This document shows, in pieces, positions 39,617 to 47,865 of a stretch of 53,231 nt of DNA. A program made the translations under genes and the position numbers. The stretch spans positions 1 through 53,231 of the forward strand of contig NZ_JAFAND010000093.1 of assembly GCF_019232825.1 (NCBI RefSeq), given 5' to 3'. Position 1 is the stretch's first letter. Every line of letters starts with the position of its first letter. The notes under the pieces are model-generated. The model was not told the DNA's origin, made no database searches, and saw only the letters and a list, made by a program, of their open reading frames with translations. This stretch comes from Paludibacterium sp. (GTDB lineage: Bacteria > Pseudomonadota > Gammaproteobacteria > Burkholderiales > Chromobacteriaceae).

Positions 39617-41461
39617 ATGTTCAAGTTTGTCGAGAACAACAAAGTCGTCATCCAGGTGATCCTCGGTCTCGTCGCTCTGACGTTCGTCGGGTTCGGCGTC
39701 AGCAGCTACAGTTCCGTGGCGGAAGATCCCTATCTGGTCAAGGTCGGAAGCACCAAGATCGCGCTGCGCGACATCGATCGCGAGCTGGACGGTCAGCCGG
39801 TCGACGCCGCCGCACGGCAGCGCGCGCTCGAAGGTCTGATTCAACGCAGCCTGATTCTGAACGAAACCGGCAAAACCGGTTTGCAGGTGGCGCCGATGCA
39901 GCTGCAACAGGCCATCGCCGCGATTCCGGCCTTCCAAGACAACGGGCAATTCAGCCTCGACAAATACAAAGCATTCCTCGACCGCCGTCAAATGACCGGG
40001 CCGCAATTTGAGGAACGCATTGGACGCGACCTGCTGGTGCAAAACCAAATGGAGCCGTTTACCGCCGGGCAGATTTCTTCGCATGCCGTGGCTGAACGGA
40101 TCGGGCAACTCTTGGGCGAGACGCGTTCGGTAAGCGCCACCGTGTTGGCCGCGCCGGCTTTCGCCTCTCAGGTCAAACTCGACGACGCGACCGTCGCGGC
40201 CTATTACAAGGCCAATAGCGACAAATTCAAGGCGCCGGAGGCGGTCAAGCTATCCTATGTGGTGCTGTCTCAGGCGCAATTGGCCCAAAACGTCAGCGTC
40301 AGCGACGACGAATTGCACAAGTTCTATCAGCAGCACCAGGCTGAGTTTGGTCAGGAGCAGCGACGTGCTTCGCATATCCTGCTGGCGGTGCCGCAGAACG
40401 CGCAACCTGCCGACGTTGCCAAGATCAAGGCACAGGCGGATGCCATTCTGAAGCAAGTCCGCGCCAACCCGGCAAGCTTTGCCGACGTGGCGCGCGCGCG
40501 CTCGCAAGATCCGGGCTCGGCGGCCAAGGGCGGGGATCTGGGTTTCTTCCCGCGCGGCGCGATGGTCAAGGCGTTCAACGATGTGGTCTTCCAGATGAAG
40601 CCGGGCCAAATCAGCGAGGTGGTGCGTAGCGAGTTCGGCTTCCATATCATCAAGCTCGAAGCCATTCAGGTGCCTGATTTCAATGCGGTAAAGGACCAGG
40701 TCGCGCAGCAATTGAAATTGCAAAAGGCCGGCAACCTGTTCCGCGCGCAAAGCGACACCTTGACCGAGGTGGCCTATCAGCAAGGCGATTCGCTCAAGGG
40801 TGTGCAAGACGCGCTCAAGCTTGTGCCGCAGCAGTCGGGCTGGCTGGCGCGCGCGCCGTCCGGCAACGATCCGATCCTGTCGAACCCCAAGGTGCTCGAT
40901 GCCGCCTTCGGCAATGACGTGCTGGTCAAGAAGCACAACAGCGAACCGGTCGATTTGGGCAATAACACCCTGGTGGTGGTGCGCGTCACCGATCACCAGC
41001 CGGCGCATCAGCTCAAGCTCGACGAGGTGCGCGATGCGATCAAGATGCAGCTGATCGCCACGGATGGCGCCAAGCTTGCCGTTGCCAAGGGGCAGGCCAT
41101 GTTGGCCGATCTGAAGGCGGGTAAGCCGGCGGCTACCCAATGGACGCAGCCGCGCGACCTGTCGCGCCAGCAAGGGCTCGGTCTGCCGGTGGCCGATTTG
41201 CAGGCGATTTTTGCCGCCAATACGGCCAAGTTGCCAGCCTACGCGGGCATCAAGCGCGCGTCGGGCGAGTATGTGATCTACCGGGTCGAGGCCGTCAAAC
41301 CGGCACCGGCGCTGACGCCCGAGCAGCGTGCGCAGTTGTCGGGTCTGCTCGACAACATGAATACCAACGCGCAAGTGGCCGGCTACCTGCAATCGCTGCG
41401 CGCGCGTTACCCGCTGACGGGCGGCAAGCAGCAGCTCAATAGTCAGTCGCAAGACGAATAA
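39617..41461 (+). CDS. ppiD: peptidyl-prolyl cis-trans isomerase PpiD-like periplasmic chaperone
   Basis: A single N-terminal membrane anchor (residues about 11-32, VIQVILGLVALTFVGFGVSS) holds a large periplasmic part. A SurA-like chaperone region (about 40-190) is followed by a parvulin domain (about 245-345, RRASHILLAVP to FGFHIIKLE) and a second SurA-like C-terminal region. PpiD sits at the Sec translocon exit and helps new outer-membrane proteins fold. The length of 614 is usual. The lon-hupB-tRNA-ppiD order supports orthology. Confidence 0.93.
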   Translation: MFKFVENNKVVIQVILGLVALTFVGFGVSSYSSVAEDPYLVKVGSTKIALRDIDRELDGQPVDAAARQRALEGLIQRSLILNETGKTGLQVAPMQLQQAIAAIPAFQDNGQFSLDKYKAFLDRRQMTGPQFEERIGRDLLVQNQMEPFTAGQISSHAVAERIGQLLGETRSVSATVLAAPAFASQVKLDDATVAAYYKANSDKFKAPEAVKLSYVVLSQAQLAQNVSVSDDELHKFYQQHQAEFGQEQRRASHILLAVPQNAQPADVAKIKAQADAILKQVRANPASFADVARARSQDPGSAAKGGDLGFFPRGAMVKAFNDVVFQMKPGQISEVVRSEFGFHIIKLEAIQVPDFNAVKDQVAQQLKLQKAGNLFRAQSDTLTEVAYQQGDSLKGVQDALKLVPQQSGWLARAPSGNDPILSNPKVLDAAFGNDVLVKKHNSEPVDLGNNTLVVVRVTDHQPAHQLKLDEVRDAIKMQLIATDGAKLAVAKGQAMLADLKAGKPAATQWTQPRDLSRQQGLGLPVADLQAIFAANTAKLPAYAGIKRASGEYVIYRVEAVKPAPALTPEQRAQLSGLLDNMNTNAQVAGYLQSLRARYPLTGGKQQLNSQSQDE

Positions 41462-41480
41462 GTCACACCCCCATGAAAAC

Positions 41481-41506
41481 AAAGGCCCCGTAAGGGGCTT
41501 TTGTTT
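41481..41506. terminator. terminator after ppiD, also usable from the minus strand
   Basis: GCCCC (41485-41489) and GGGGC (41494-41498) with a GTAA loop, flanked by AAA and followed by TTTTGTTTT. It overlaps the end of the broken regulator gene on the other strand. Confidence 0.75.
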
Positions 41507-42117
41507 TATGTACGTGCGTGCTGCTGCGCCAAAATGGATTGCATCGCCATGAGTGCCCGCCGGCTGGCTTCGATGTCGTAGGCCGCAAAGCCCATGACCA
41601 GCCCGGGCGGCGCCGCATGCGTAATGCAGTAAGCCGATAATGGCCGGGTTTCGATGCCATGGTGTGCCAGCGCCGCACTCATGACGCGGTCGTCGGTGTT
41701 TTCCGGCAATAGGCCTACGGCATCCAGCCCTGTGGTGATGGGCGGCAAAGCGAGTAGGCCGTCCAGCTCCCTTGTGCAGGCTTCTTGCAGCGCGGCGGCG
41801 CGTTCCCCGTACAGCAGGCGCATTTGGCGGAGATGGCGCGCATAGTGACCTTCGGCCATGAACTGCGCCAGCACGGCCTGCGGCGCGACGGCGACATGGC
41901 GGCAGGTTATAGCTGTCGGCGACGAAGGCGAGACGCACGTGCCGCTGCCTGTGGTGCCGGCAATGTGGCCTTCCGCCACCAATTGGTCGAAAACCGCCAT
42001 GACGGTGCTGCGGGAAATATCTTGTTGCCTGGTGAGGTCGCGGCTCGACGGGAGCCGTTACCCCGGGGAGGGGCTGCCGGTCAGAATGGCCGTGCGTAGT
42101 TCACTATAAATGGCCAT
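41506..42117 (-). pseudogene. broken MocR/PdxR-type (GntR wHTH plus aminotransferase) regulator
   Basis: Reading left from the ATG at 42117, one frame of 204 codons encodes MAIYSELRTAILTGSPSPG, then an in-frame TAA (42060-42058), then RLPSSRDLTRQQDISRSTVM, which is plainly a GntR winged helix. The TAA stands where family members have the residue before RLPSSR. After GSGT the frame jumps into the C-terminal end of the aminotransferase domain (AEGHYARHLRQMRLLYGERA). A normal MocR is near 470-500 residues, so about 300 residues are missing. Nonsense change plus internal deletion: not functional. Confidence 0.85.
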
Positions 42118-42199
42118 ACAAATCATGCTATTTGTTCATTATGATTCGCCAGTGGATGCAATCCGCTTTTGTCTCGCGAATCAAGTAAGGAAAATACAA

Positions 42200-42643
42200 A
42201 TGGAACAACGATTTGACGTCGGCCAATTGATCCCGGCGGGCTACAAGGCCATGCTCGGCGTGCATAGCTATGTGCAAGGATGCGGGCTGGACCTGGGCCT
42301 GCTGGAGTTGGTGCGCTTGCGTGCCTCGCAAATCAACGGCTGTGCTTTCTGCGTGGCCATGCATATACCGTTGGCGCGCCAGCACGGCTTGAGCGAACAT
42401 CAAGTCAATCTGGTGGCCACGTGGAAAGAAGCGCCGGTGTTCAGCCCGCGCGAGCGCGCGGCTTTGGCCTGGACCGAGGCGGTCACGGTGCTGGTTGGTC
42501 AGGAAGTGCCTGAATCGGTTTATGCGCAGGTCCAGGCCCAATTTACCCCGGAAGAGGTGGCCAATCTGACGTTGTGCGTCGGTGAAATCAATACCTGGAA
42601 CCGCCTGATGGTGGCGTCGCGCACGCCGCCGGTTTTGGCCTGA
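42200..42643 (+). CDS. carboxymuconolactone decarboxylase/AhpD-family protein, 147 residues
   Basis: The CxxC site CAFCVAMH with following His is the AhpD-type redox centre, and the helices around it fit the carboxymuconolactone decarboxylase fold. Single-domain members with this motif act as alkylhydroperoxidase-like enzymes. I use the ATG at 42200, which has AAGGAAAA upstream and gives MEQRFDVGQLI; the frame from 42110 would overlap the divergent gene's start. It stands divergent from the broken MocR gene, a common pairing in which the regulator controls the AhpD-like gene, so its control is probably changed. Confidence 0.87.
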   Translation: MEQRFDVGQLIPAGYKAMLGVHSYVQGCGLDLGLLELVRLRASQINGCAFCVAMHIPLARQHGLSEHQVNLVATWKEAPVFSPRERAALAWTEAVTVLVGQEVPESVYAQVQAQFTPEEVANLTLCVGEINTWNRLMVASRTPPVLA

Positions 42644-42672
42644 TCCGTACCGTTGCGCCGGTGACGCCAAAG

Positions 42673-42698
42673 AAAAAGGACCCGTCGGGTCCTTTTTT
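42673..42698. terminator. Rho-independent terminator between converging genes
   Basis: GGACCC (42678-42683) and GGGTCC (42687-42692) with a GTC loop, flanked by A5 and T6, so it can work in both directions. Confidence 0.85.
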
Positions 42699-42715
42699 AT
42701 CGGCTGCCAGACAGA

Positions 42716-43297
42716 TCAGGCAGCGAAATTCTTGGCGGCGAACTCCCAGTTCACCAGCTTCCAGAACGCTTCCAGATAGTTCGGGCGGCTATTGCGGTAA
42801 TCGATGTAGTACGCATGCTCCCAAACGTCACAGGTCAACAACGGCTTCTTGTCGGTGGTCAGCGGCGTGGCGGCGTTGCTGGTGGAAACCAGGTCGAGCG
42901 AGCCGTCCGCATTCTTGACAAGCCAAGCCCAGCCGGAGCCGAAGGTGCCGACGGCGGTTTGGGCGAAAGCTTTTTTGAATTCGTCGAACGAGCCCCACTT
43001 AGCTTTGATGGCATCGGCCAGCGCGCCGGTCGGTTCGCCGCCGCCGTTGGGCGACAAGCCGAACCAGTAGAAAGTGTGGTTCCAGATTTGAGCGGCGTTA
43101 TTGAAGATGCCGCCGGAGGATTTTTTGACGATTTCTTCCAGCGAGGCGTTTTCGAACTCGGTGCCCTTGATCAGATTGTTCAGATTGGTGACATAAGTCT
43201 GGTGATGCTTGCCATAATGAAACTCGAGGGTTTCTTTGGAAATCGCGGGCGCGAGCGCGTCCAGGGCGTACGGCAGATCGGGTAACTTGTGTTCCAT
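42716..43297 (-). CDS. sodB: superoxide dismutase, Fe type
   Basis: Metal ligands are His27, His74 (IWNHTFYW), Asp157 and His161 (DVWEHAYY). Gln70 in NNAAQIWNH is the residue typical of iron enzymes (manganese forms have Gln or His elsewhere), and the length of 193 is standard. It converts superoxide to peroxide and oxygen in the cytoplasm. Monocistronic, terminated by the hairpin at 42673. Confidence 0.95.
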   Translation of the reverse strand: MEHKLPDLPYALDALAPAISKETLEFHYGKHHQTYVTNLNNLIKGTEFENASLEEIVKKSSGGIFNNAAQIWNHTFYWFGLSPNGGGEPTGALADAIKAKWGSFDEFKKAFAQTAVGTFGSGWAWLVKNADGSLDLVSTSNAATPLTTDKKPLLTCDVWEHAYYIDYRNSRPNYLEAFWKLVNWEFAAKNFAA

Positions 43298-43502
43298 CGT
43301 GCTCTCCTAATTCGTTGGGATTGGCCAATCTTTGTTCTGGCTCAAGTTTACTGTAAGCGGCGATGACATGCCAATAGTTGACTCATATCGTCAGGATTTG
43401 TTTCCCCTATGGGCTGTGGCGCCAAAACGTATTGCAGCACCTGCGGGGGTGTACATAAAACTGATAGAATTAACGTTTAGTCTGAATACGCGCCAAGCAT
43501 AG

Positions 43503-45950
43503 ATGAGTGAGCAGAACGAATCATACGAAGAGGCGGCACTAAGTATCCGTACGCCGCCGCACTCCCTGGAGGCCGAGCAATCGGTTCTGGGTGGGCTGTT
43601 GCTGGACAATGCCGCCTGGGACAAGATCGCTGACGTTGTGTCCGATGCCGATTTTTACCGGCACAACCATCGCCTGATTTATCAGCATATCGCGCGCCTG
43701 GTCGAACAATCTCGCCCCGCCGATGTGGTGACCGTTGCCGAGAGCCTGGACAAGAACGCCGATCTGGGCGATGTGGGCGGGCTTGCCTATATTGCGTCGC
43801 TGGCGCAGAACACGCCATCGGCGGCCAATATTCGCCGCTATGCCGAGATCGTGCGCGAACGCTCCATCATGCGCCAGCTCGCCTCGGTGGGCGCCGAAAT
43901 CACCGAGGCGGCCTATAACCCGCAAGGGCGCGACGCCTCGCAATTGCTCGACGAGGCGGAAGGCAAAGTGTTCAAGATCGCGGAGAGCACGGCCAAATCC
44001 AAGCAGGGCTTTCTGGAGATGCCCGGCCTTTTGAAAGAGGTGGTTGAGCGTATCGACATGCTCTATAGCCGCGATAATCCGGACGAAGTGACTGGAGTGC
44101 CGACCGGCTTCCTCGATCTGGACGCGCGCACCTCGGGCCTGCAGCCCGGCGATCTGGTCATCGTTGCCGGCCGGCCATCAATGGGTAAGGCGCAGCCACT
44201 TGACGCACGCGTCAAGACGCTGAGAGGGTGGAAGCGGATGGATGAGCTGGAGATCGGCGATGCATTGGCATCACTCGATGGCGCGCCATCCATGGTGACG
44301 GGGCTCTACCCACAAGGTGAAAGGCAAGTATATAGGATTCGGTTTTCTGATGGCCGTACGGCTGAGTGCTGTGATGAACACCTGTGGCGCGTTCATTATC
44401 GTGGGTGGACCGCGCCGCGTATTCTCGAAACCGCCGCGATTCGTCAACTGCTGACGCGTAAGCGTTATCAGAACCGGTTGTGGATCGATCTGCCTAGCGG
44501 GGATTTCGGCCATGGCGACGACCTTCCTGTCGACGCCTGGGTGCTTGGCGCTTTACTGGGTGATGGTTCATTGGGCGGTACTGCCGTACGTTTTAGCGTG
44601 AAAGCGGACGAAACCCTAAACAGGATGCGCGCACGAGTGGATGCTCGGTTAGAGCTCGAGTACGCCGGACAATACGATTGGCGCATCAAGCGTCGCGCGG
44701 CGCCGCAGGGCGAACGTCCGTCGTCCAATCCGCTCAAACTCGCACTCGAGACGCTGGGGCTATGGGGGCGTACCAGCTCTGATAAATTCATCCCGCGCTG
44801 TTATCTCGATGCCGAAAAATCTGTTCGTCTCGACCTGTTGCGTGGGTTGCTCGATACCGACGGATGGGTCGAATCGTGGGGTAGCGTACGTTTTTCCTCT
44901 GCGAGTGCACAACTCGCGAAAGACGTTTGCGAACTGGCGCGCTCGCTCGGTGCTTGGTGCTCGGTGTCGGAGAAATCGACATTTCATACCAAAGATGGCG
45001 TACGCAAGGCAGGTATGACAGCCTATCAATGCACGATCAGTCATCCAGAACCGCAAAGCCTGTTTTTGTTCGAGGGCAAGCGTGAACGGCTGAGCGTTGG
45101 GCGCATGCGCCGCAAAATGCCGGTTATCAGAGCAATCGAGCCTACCCGCCGTACGCAGACACAGTGCATCTCGGTCTCGCATCCCTCGCGGTTGTATCTT
45201 ACGGATGATTATGTCGTGACGCACAATACCGCATTCTCGATGAACATCGCCGAACATGTGGCTGTGGAAGAGAAAAAGCCGGTAGCGGTGTTCTCGATGG
45301 AAATGGGCGGCACGCAATTGGTGATGCGTATGCTGGGGTCGGTCGGCAGGCTCGATCAGCATGTGCTGCGCACGGGCCGGCTGGGTGACGAGGATTGGCA
45401 AAAACTGACCTTCGCCATCGGCAAGTTGTCCGAGGCGCCGATGTACATCGACGAAACACCGGCGCTGACCGCGCTGGAGGTCCGTGCCCGGGCACGGCGT
45501 CTGGCGCGCCAGCATGGCGGCGAGCTGGGCCTGATCGTTATCGACTACCTGCAGTTGATGAGCGGCTCGGGACGCAACGGCGAAAACCGCGCGTCGGAGC
45601 TGGGTGAAATCTCACGCAGCATGAAGGGCTTGGCCAAGGAGCTGAAGGTGCCGCTGATTGCGCTGTCGCAGCTGTCGCGTAGCGTGGAGCAGCGCCCGAA
45701 CAAGCGGCCGATGATGTCCGACTTGCGTGAATCCGGCGCGATCGAGCAGGACGCCGACATCATCATCTTCATGTACCGCGACGAGTACTACAATCCGGAC
45801 TCGCCGGACAAGGGCCTTGCCGAGGCTATCATCGGCAAGCACCGTAACGGGCCGACCGGCACGGTGCGGCTGGCCTTCGTCGGCCAGTATGCCAAATTCG
45901 AAAATGCCGCCCTGCATGGCGCTGCCGGCTGGGCGGACAGTGACGGTTAA
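43503..45950 (+). CDS. dnaB: replicative DNA helicase DnaB interrupted by an intein
   Basis: The precursor is 815 residues; without the intein (residues 230-575) it is 469, the normal DnaB length. The N-terminal primase-binding domain spans about 15-115, then a linker and the RecA-like motor. The intein splits the Walker A motif: GRPSMGK before it and TAFSMNIAE after it. Walker B is in LIVIDYLQLMSG. The helicase cannot bind ATP until splicing joins Lys229 to Thr576. It opens the fork as a hexamer loaded at oriC. dnaB is the first of three tightly packed rightward genes. Confidence 0.96.
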   Translation: MSEQNESYEEAALSIRTPPHSLEAEQSVLGGLLLDNAAWDKIADVVSDADFYRHNHRLIYQHIARLVEQSRPADVVTVAESLDKNADLGDVGGLAYIASLAQNTPSAANIRRYAEIVRERSIMRQLASVGAEITEAAYNPQGRDASQLLDEAEGKVFKIAESTAKSKQGFLEMPGLLKEVVERIDMLYSRDNPDEVTGVPTGFLDLDARTSGLQPGDLVIVAGRPSMGKAQPLDARVKTLRGWKRMDELEIGDALASLDGAPSMVTGLYPQGERQVYRIRFSDGRTAECCDEHLWRVHYRGWTAPRILETAAIRQLLTRKRYQNRLWIDLPSGDFGHGDDLPVDAWVLGALLGDGSLGGTAVRFSVKADETLNRMRARVDARLELEYAGQYDWRIKRRAAPQGERPSSNPLKLALETLGLWGRTSSDKFIPRCYLDAEKSVRLDLLRGLLDTDGWVESWGSVRFSSASAQLAKDVCELARSLGAWCSVSEKSTFHTKDGVRKAGMTAYQCTISHPEPQSLFLFEGKRERLSVGRMRRKMPVIRAIEPTRRTQTQCISVSHPSRLYLTDDYVVTHNTAFSMNIAEHVAVEEKKPVAVFSMEMGGTQLVMRMLGSVGRLDQHVLRTGRLGDEDWQKLTFAIGKLSEAPMYIDETPALTALEVRARARRLARQHGGELGLIVIDYLQLMSGSGRNGENRASELGEISRSMKGLAKELKVPLIALSQLSRSVEQRPNKRPMMSDLRESGAIEQDADIIIFMYRDEYYNPDSPDKGLAEAIIGKHRNGPTGTVRLAFVGQYAKFENAALHGAAGWADSDG
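44190..45227 (+). other. class 3 intein with LAGLIDADG homing endonuclease, in dnaB
   Basis: 346 residues. It begins with Ala1 in place of the usual Cys or Ser and ends THN before Thr of the second extein. The class 3 triad is in place: Trp66 (EHLW, with His64), Cys326 (TQCISV) and Thr344 (VVTHN). Cys326 would start splicing by forming a branched intermediate. Two dodecapeptide motifs, LGALLGDGS (119-127) and LRGLLDTDG (217-225), mark a DOD endonuclease with both catalytic acids (Asp124, Asp222 or Asp224). Site: between Lys and Thr of the P-loop. The boundaries follow from the extein reading. Confidence 0.92.
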
Positions 45951-45960
45951 CGGGGCGACC

Positions 45961-46275
45961 ATGAGCTACTACCAACACCACGTATTCATCTGTTGCAATC
46001 AACGCGAGGGCGGGGAAGCCTGCTGCAACAACCACGGCGCGAGCGAACTGCTAGGCTATATGAAGGATCAGGTCAAAGCGCTCGGTTTGTCGGGCCCCGG
46101 TGGCGTGCGGGTCAACAAGGCCGGCTGCCTTGGTCGCTGCGATTTCGGCCCGGTCATGGTGGTTTATCCGCAAGAGACTTGGTATACCTTCGTCGACCGG
46201 CAGGACATCGACGAGATCGTCGCGTCGCATTTGAAGGCTGGCGAGCCAGTGGAAAGGCTGAAGATCGATGGCTAA
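45961..46275 (+). CDS. thioredoxin-like [2Fe-2S] ferredoxin, 104 residues
   Basis: The Cys pattern fits the thioredoxin-fold ferredoxin family: an N-terminal cluster CCNQREGGEACC (residues 11-22) and GCLGRC near residues 55-60. The ATG at 45961 gives the compact form; the frame continues upstream inside dnaB only as overlap. It is 10 bases after dnaB and its stop overlaps the next start by 8 bases (ATGGCTAA), so it is coupled to the hydrolase. Electron partner unknown. Confidence 0.85.
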   Translation: MSYYQHHVFICCNQREGGEACCNNHGASELLGYMKDQVKALGLSGPGGVRVNKAGCLGRCDFGPVMVVYPQETWYTFVDRQDIDEIVASHLKAGEPVERLKIDG

Positions 46276-46876
46276 GAGTACACAATCCGTTGTCGTCGAC
46301 GGGCCGGTCGGCGATCTCGATACGTTATTTTTGCAAGCGGAAGGCGAGTGCCGCGGTGTGGCGGTGATCTGCCACCCCAATCCGACCCAGGGCGGCACCA
46401 ATACCAACAAGGTGGTGCAGACGACGGCCAAGGCGCTGTCGCAATTGGGATATGCCTGCTATTGCCCCAATTTGCGTGGCGTGGGTGCGAGCCAAGGCGA
46501 GCATGATCATGGCGACGGCGAAGTGGATGACGTGCTGGCGGTGGTCGAGCGCGCGCGCGCCGATCACGGCGATCTGCCGCTGGTGCTGGCCGGTTTCTCG
46601 TTCGGCGGTTTTGTGGCTGCCCGGGCGCGTGAGCGTATCGAGGCCGACAAGTTGTTGCTGATCGGTGTCGCCGTCGGCAAGTATGCGTTGCCGACTCCGC
46701 CAGTGCCGGCCGATACGCTGGTGATTCACGGCGAGGAGGATGACGTGGTGCCGCTGGCCGACGTGCTTGCTTGGGCACGTCCGCAAAGCCTGCCGGTTAC
46801 GGTTTTCCCTGGCGTCGGCCATTTCTTCCATGGCCGGCTGGTGGAACTGGCGAACTTCATCAAACAGCGTTTCTGA
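46268..46876 (+). CDS. alpha/beta hydrolase (dienelactone-hydrolase-like), 202 residues
   Basis: The oxyanion segment is ICHPNPTQGG (residues 34-43), the nucleophile elbow is GFSFGG (near 115), and the acid/base are the Asp in HGEEDDVVP and the His in GVGHFFHG. This matches the small COG2945-type hydrolases of unknown substrate. It overlaps the ferredoxin gene and ends the dnaB-side transcript at a very strong terminator. Confidence 0.87.
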   Translation: MAKSTQSVVVDGPVGDLDTLFLQAEGECRGVAVICHPNPTQGGTNTNKVVQTTAKALSQLGYACYCPNLRGVGASQGEHDHGDGEVDDVLAVVERARADHGDLPLVLAGFSFGGFVAARARERIEADKLLLIGVAVGKYALPTPPVPADTLVIHGEEDDVVPLADVLAWARPQSLPVTVFPGVGHFFHGRLVELANFIKQRF

Positions 46877-46880
46877 GCGC

Positions 46881-46924
46881 CACCAAAGCAAAACGCCCGG
46901 ATCTCCGGGCGTTTTGCTTTGGTG
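46881..46924. terminator. perfect 20-bp hairpin terminator between converging genes
   Basis: 46881-46900 and 46905-46924 are exact reverse complements with an ATCT loop; the core is CGCCCGG/CCGGGCG. T-rich on both outer sides, it should stop transcription from both strands. Confidence 0.9.
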
Positions 46925-46935
46925 TGAAGGGTGGA

Positions 46936-47793
46936 TCAACGCAGCAGCGTCAGCGCCGCGCTTTGCGAGACATTGGCCTGCGACAGAACCGAGGCGCCGG
47001 CGTTGGCCAGAATCTGGTTTTGCGCCAATGCCGCCGAGGCCGCGGCGAAATCGGTATCGCTGATGCGGCTGCGCGCGGCTTGGCTATTGATCGACGTGTT
47101 GGCCAGGTTGTTGATCGTCGCCGACAGACTGTTCTGCGCCGCGCCCACCGTGGCTTGGGTGTTGCTCAGTGTGTTCAAGTCTTGCGTGATCTGACTCGTG
47201 GCATGGAGCGCGTTGGCCTGGGTGGTGATGTCGATGGTGCCGGTGGCGTTCAGGTTGGCGTTGTAGGTATTGAGCCCGCCATTGGCCGGCGTGTTGTCGA
47301 GCCCGGCGCTGTTGATCGTGACCTGATTGTTGGCGGTGCCGTTGGGGCCGATTTGCAGCGTCACGCCATTATTGCCCGATAAGAGCGGCGTGCCGTTGAA
47401 ATTGGTGGTTTGGACAATCTGCGAATTGGCCTGCGTCAGCTGGTCTACTTGCTGTTGCAGCGCCTGACGGTTCGAGCTGGACAAAATGCCGTTGCTGGCT
47501 TCGATGGCCAGTTGCTGGATTTGCTGAGTATTTTGCGTGATCTGGCTCAGCGCGCCGCTGGCGGTCTGCGTCAGCGAAATACCGCTATTGGCGTTGGTCA
47601 GCGCTTGCTGGTCGCCGTTGATCTGCGTGGTCAGTCCTTGTGAGATCGCCAGCCCTGCAGGGTTGTCGGCGGCGCTGTTGATGCTGGACCCCGACGAGAG
47701 CTCCGCCAGCACTTGGCTGACCGCTTGCTGGTTGCGGGAATACGTGCGCTGCGCGTTCAGTGATGCGGTATTGGTGTTGACGGTCAAGGCCAT
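46936..47793 (-). CDS. fliC: flagellin, short form, 285 residues
   Basis: The N-terminal D0/D1 helices (MALTVNTNTASLNAQRTYSR and NPAGLAISQGLTTQI) and C-terminal D1/D0 (SRISDTDFAAASAALAQNQI to SAALTLLR) are complete. The centre between residues about 150 and 200 is short, so there is almost no variable D2/D3 domain. The ATG at 47793 with AGGAG upstream is the start; the frame runs on to 47823. It is exported by the flagellar apparatus and forms the filament. I found no clear sigma-28 or sigma-54 promoter in the 72 bases up to the next gene. Confidence 0.94.
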   Translation of the reverse strand: MALTVNTNTASLNAQRTYSRNQQAVSQVLAELSSGSSINSAADNPAGLAISQGLTTQINGDQQALTNANSGISLTQTASGALSQITQNTQQIQQLAIEASNGILSSSNRQALQQQVDQLTQANSQIVQTTNFNGTPLLSGNNGVTLQIGPNGTANNQVTINSAGLDNTPANGGLNTYNANLNATGTIDITTQANALHATSQITQDLNTLSNTQATVGAAQNSLSATINNLANTSINSQAARSRISDTDFAAASAALAQNQILANAGASVLSQANVSQSAALTLLR

Positions 47794-47865
47794 GTGCCGA
47801 CTCCTGCTGCATATCGTATACAACGGATTCTAAGTGTAGGGCGCGGCGCTTGTTAAATCAAGACA

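Noticed and set aside
40250-41938. A 562-codon minus-strand frame across ppiD and the MocR remnant
   Set aside because: Arg/His/Leu-rich shadow, in conflict with ppiD and the terminator.
47794-47865. Sigma-28 promoter for flagellin
   Set aside because: TACGATAT at the expected -10 place lacks a matching TAAA -35 at the right spacing.
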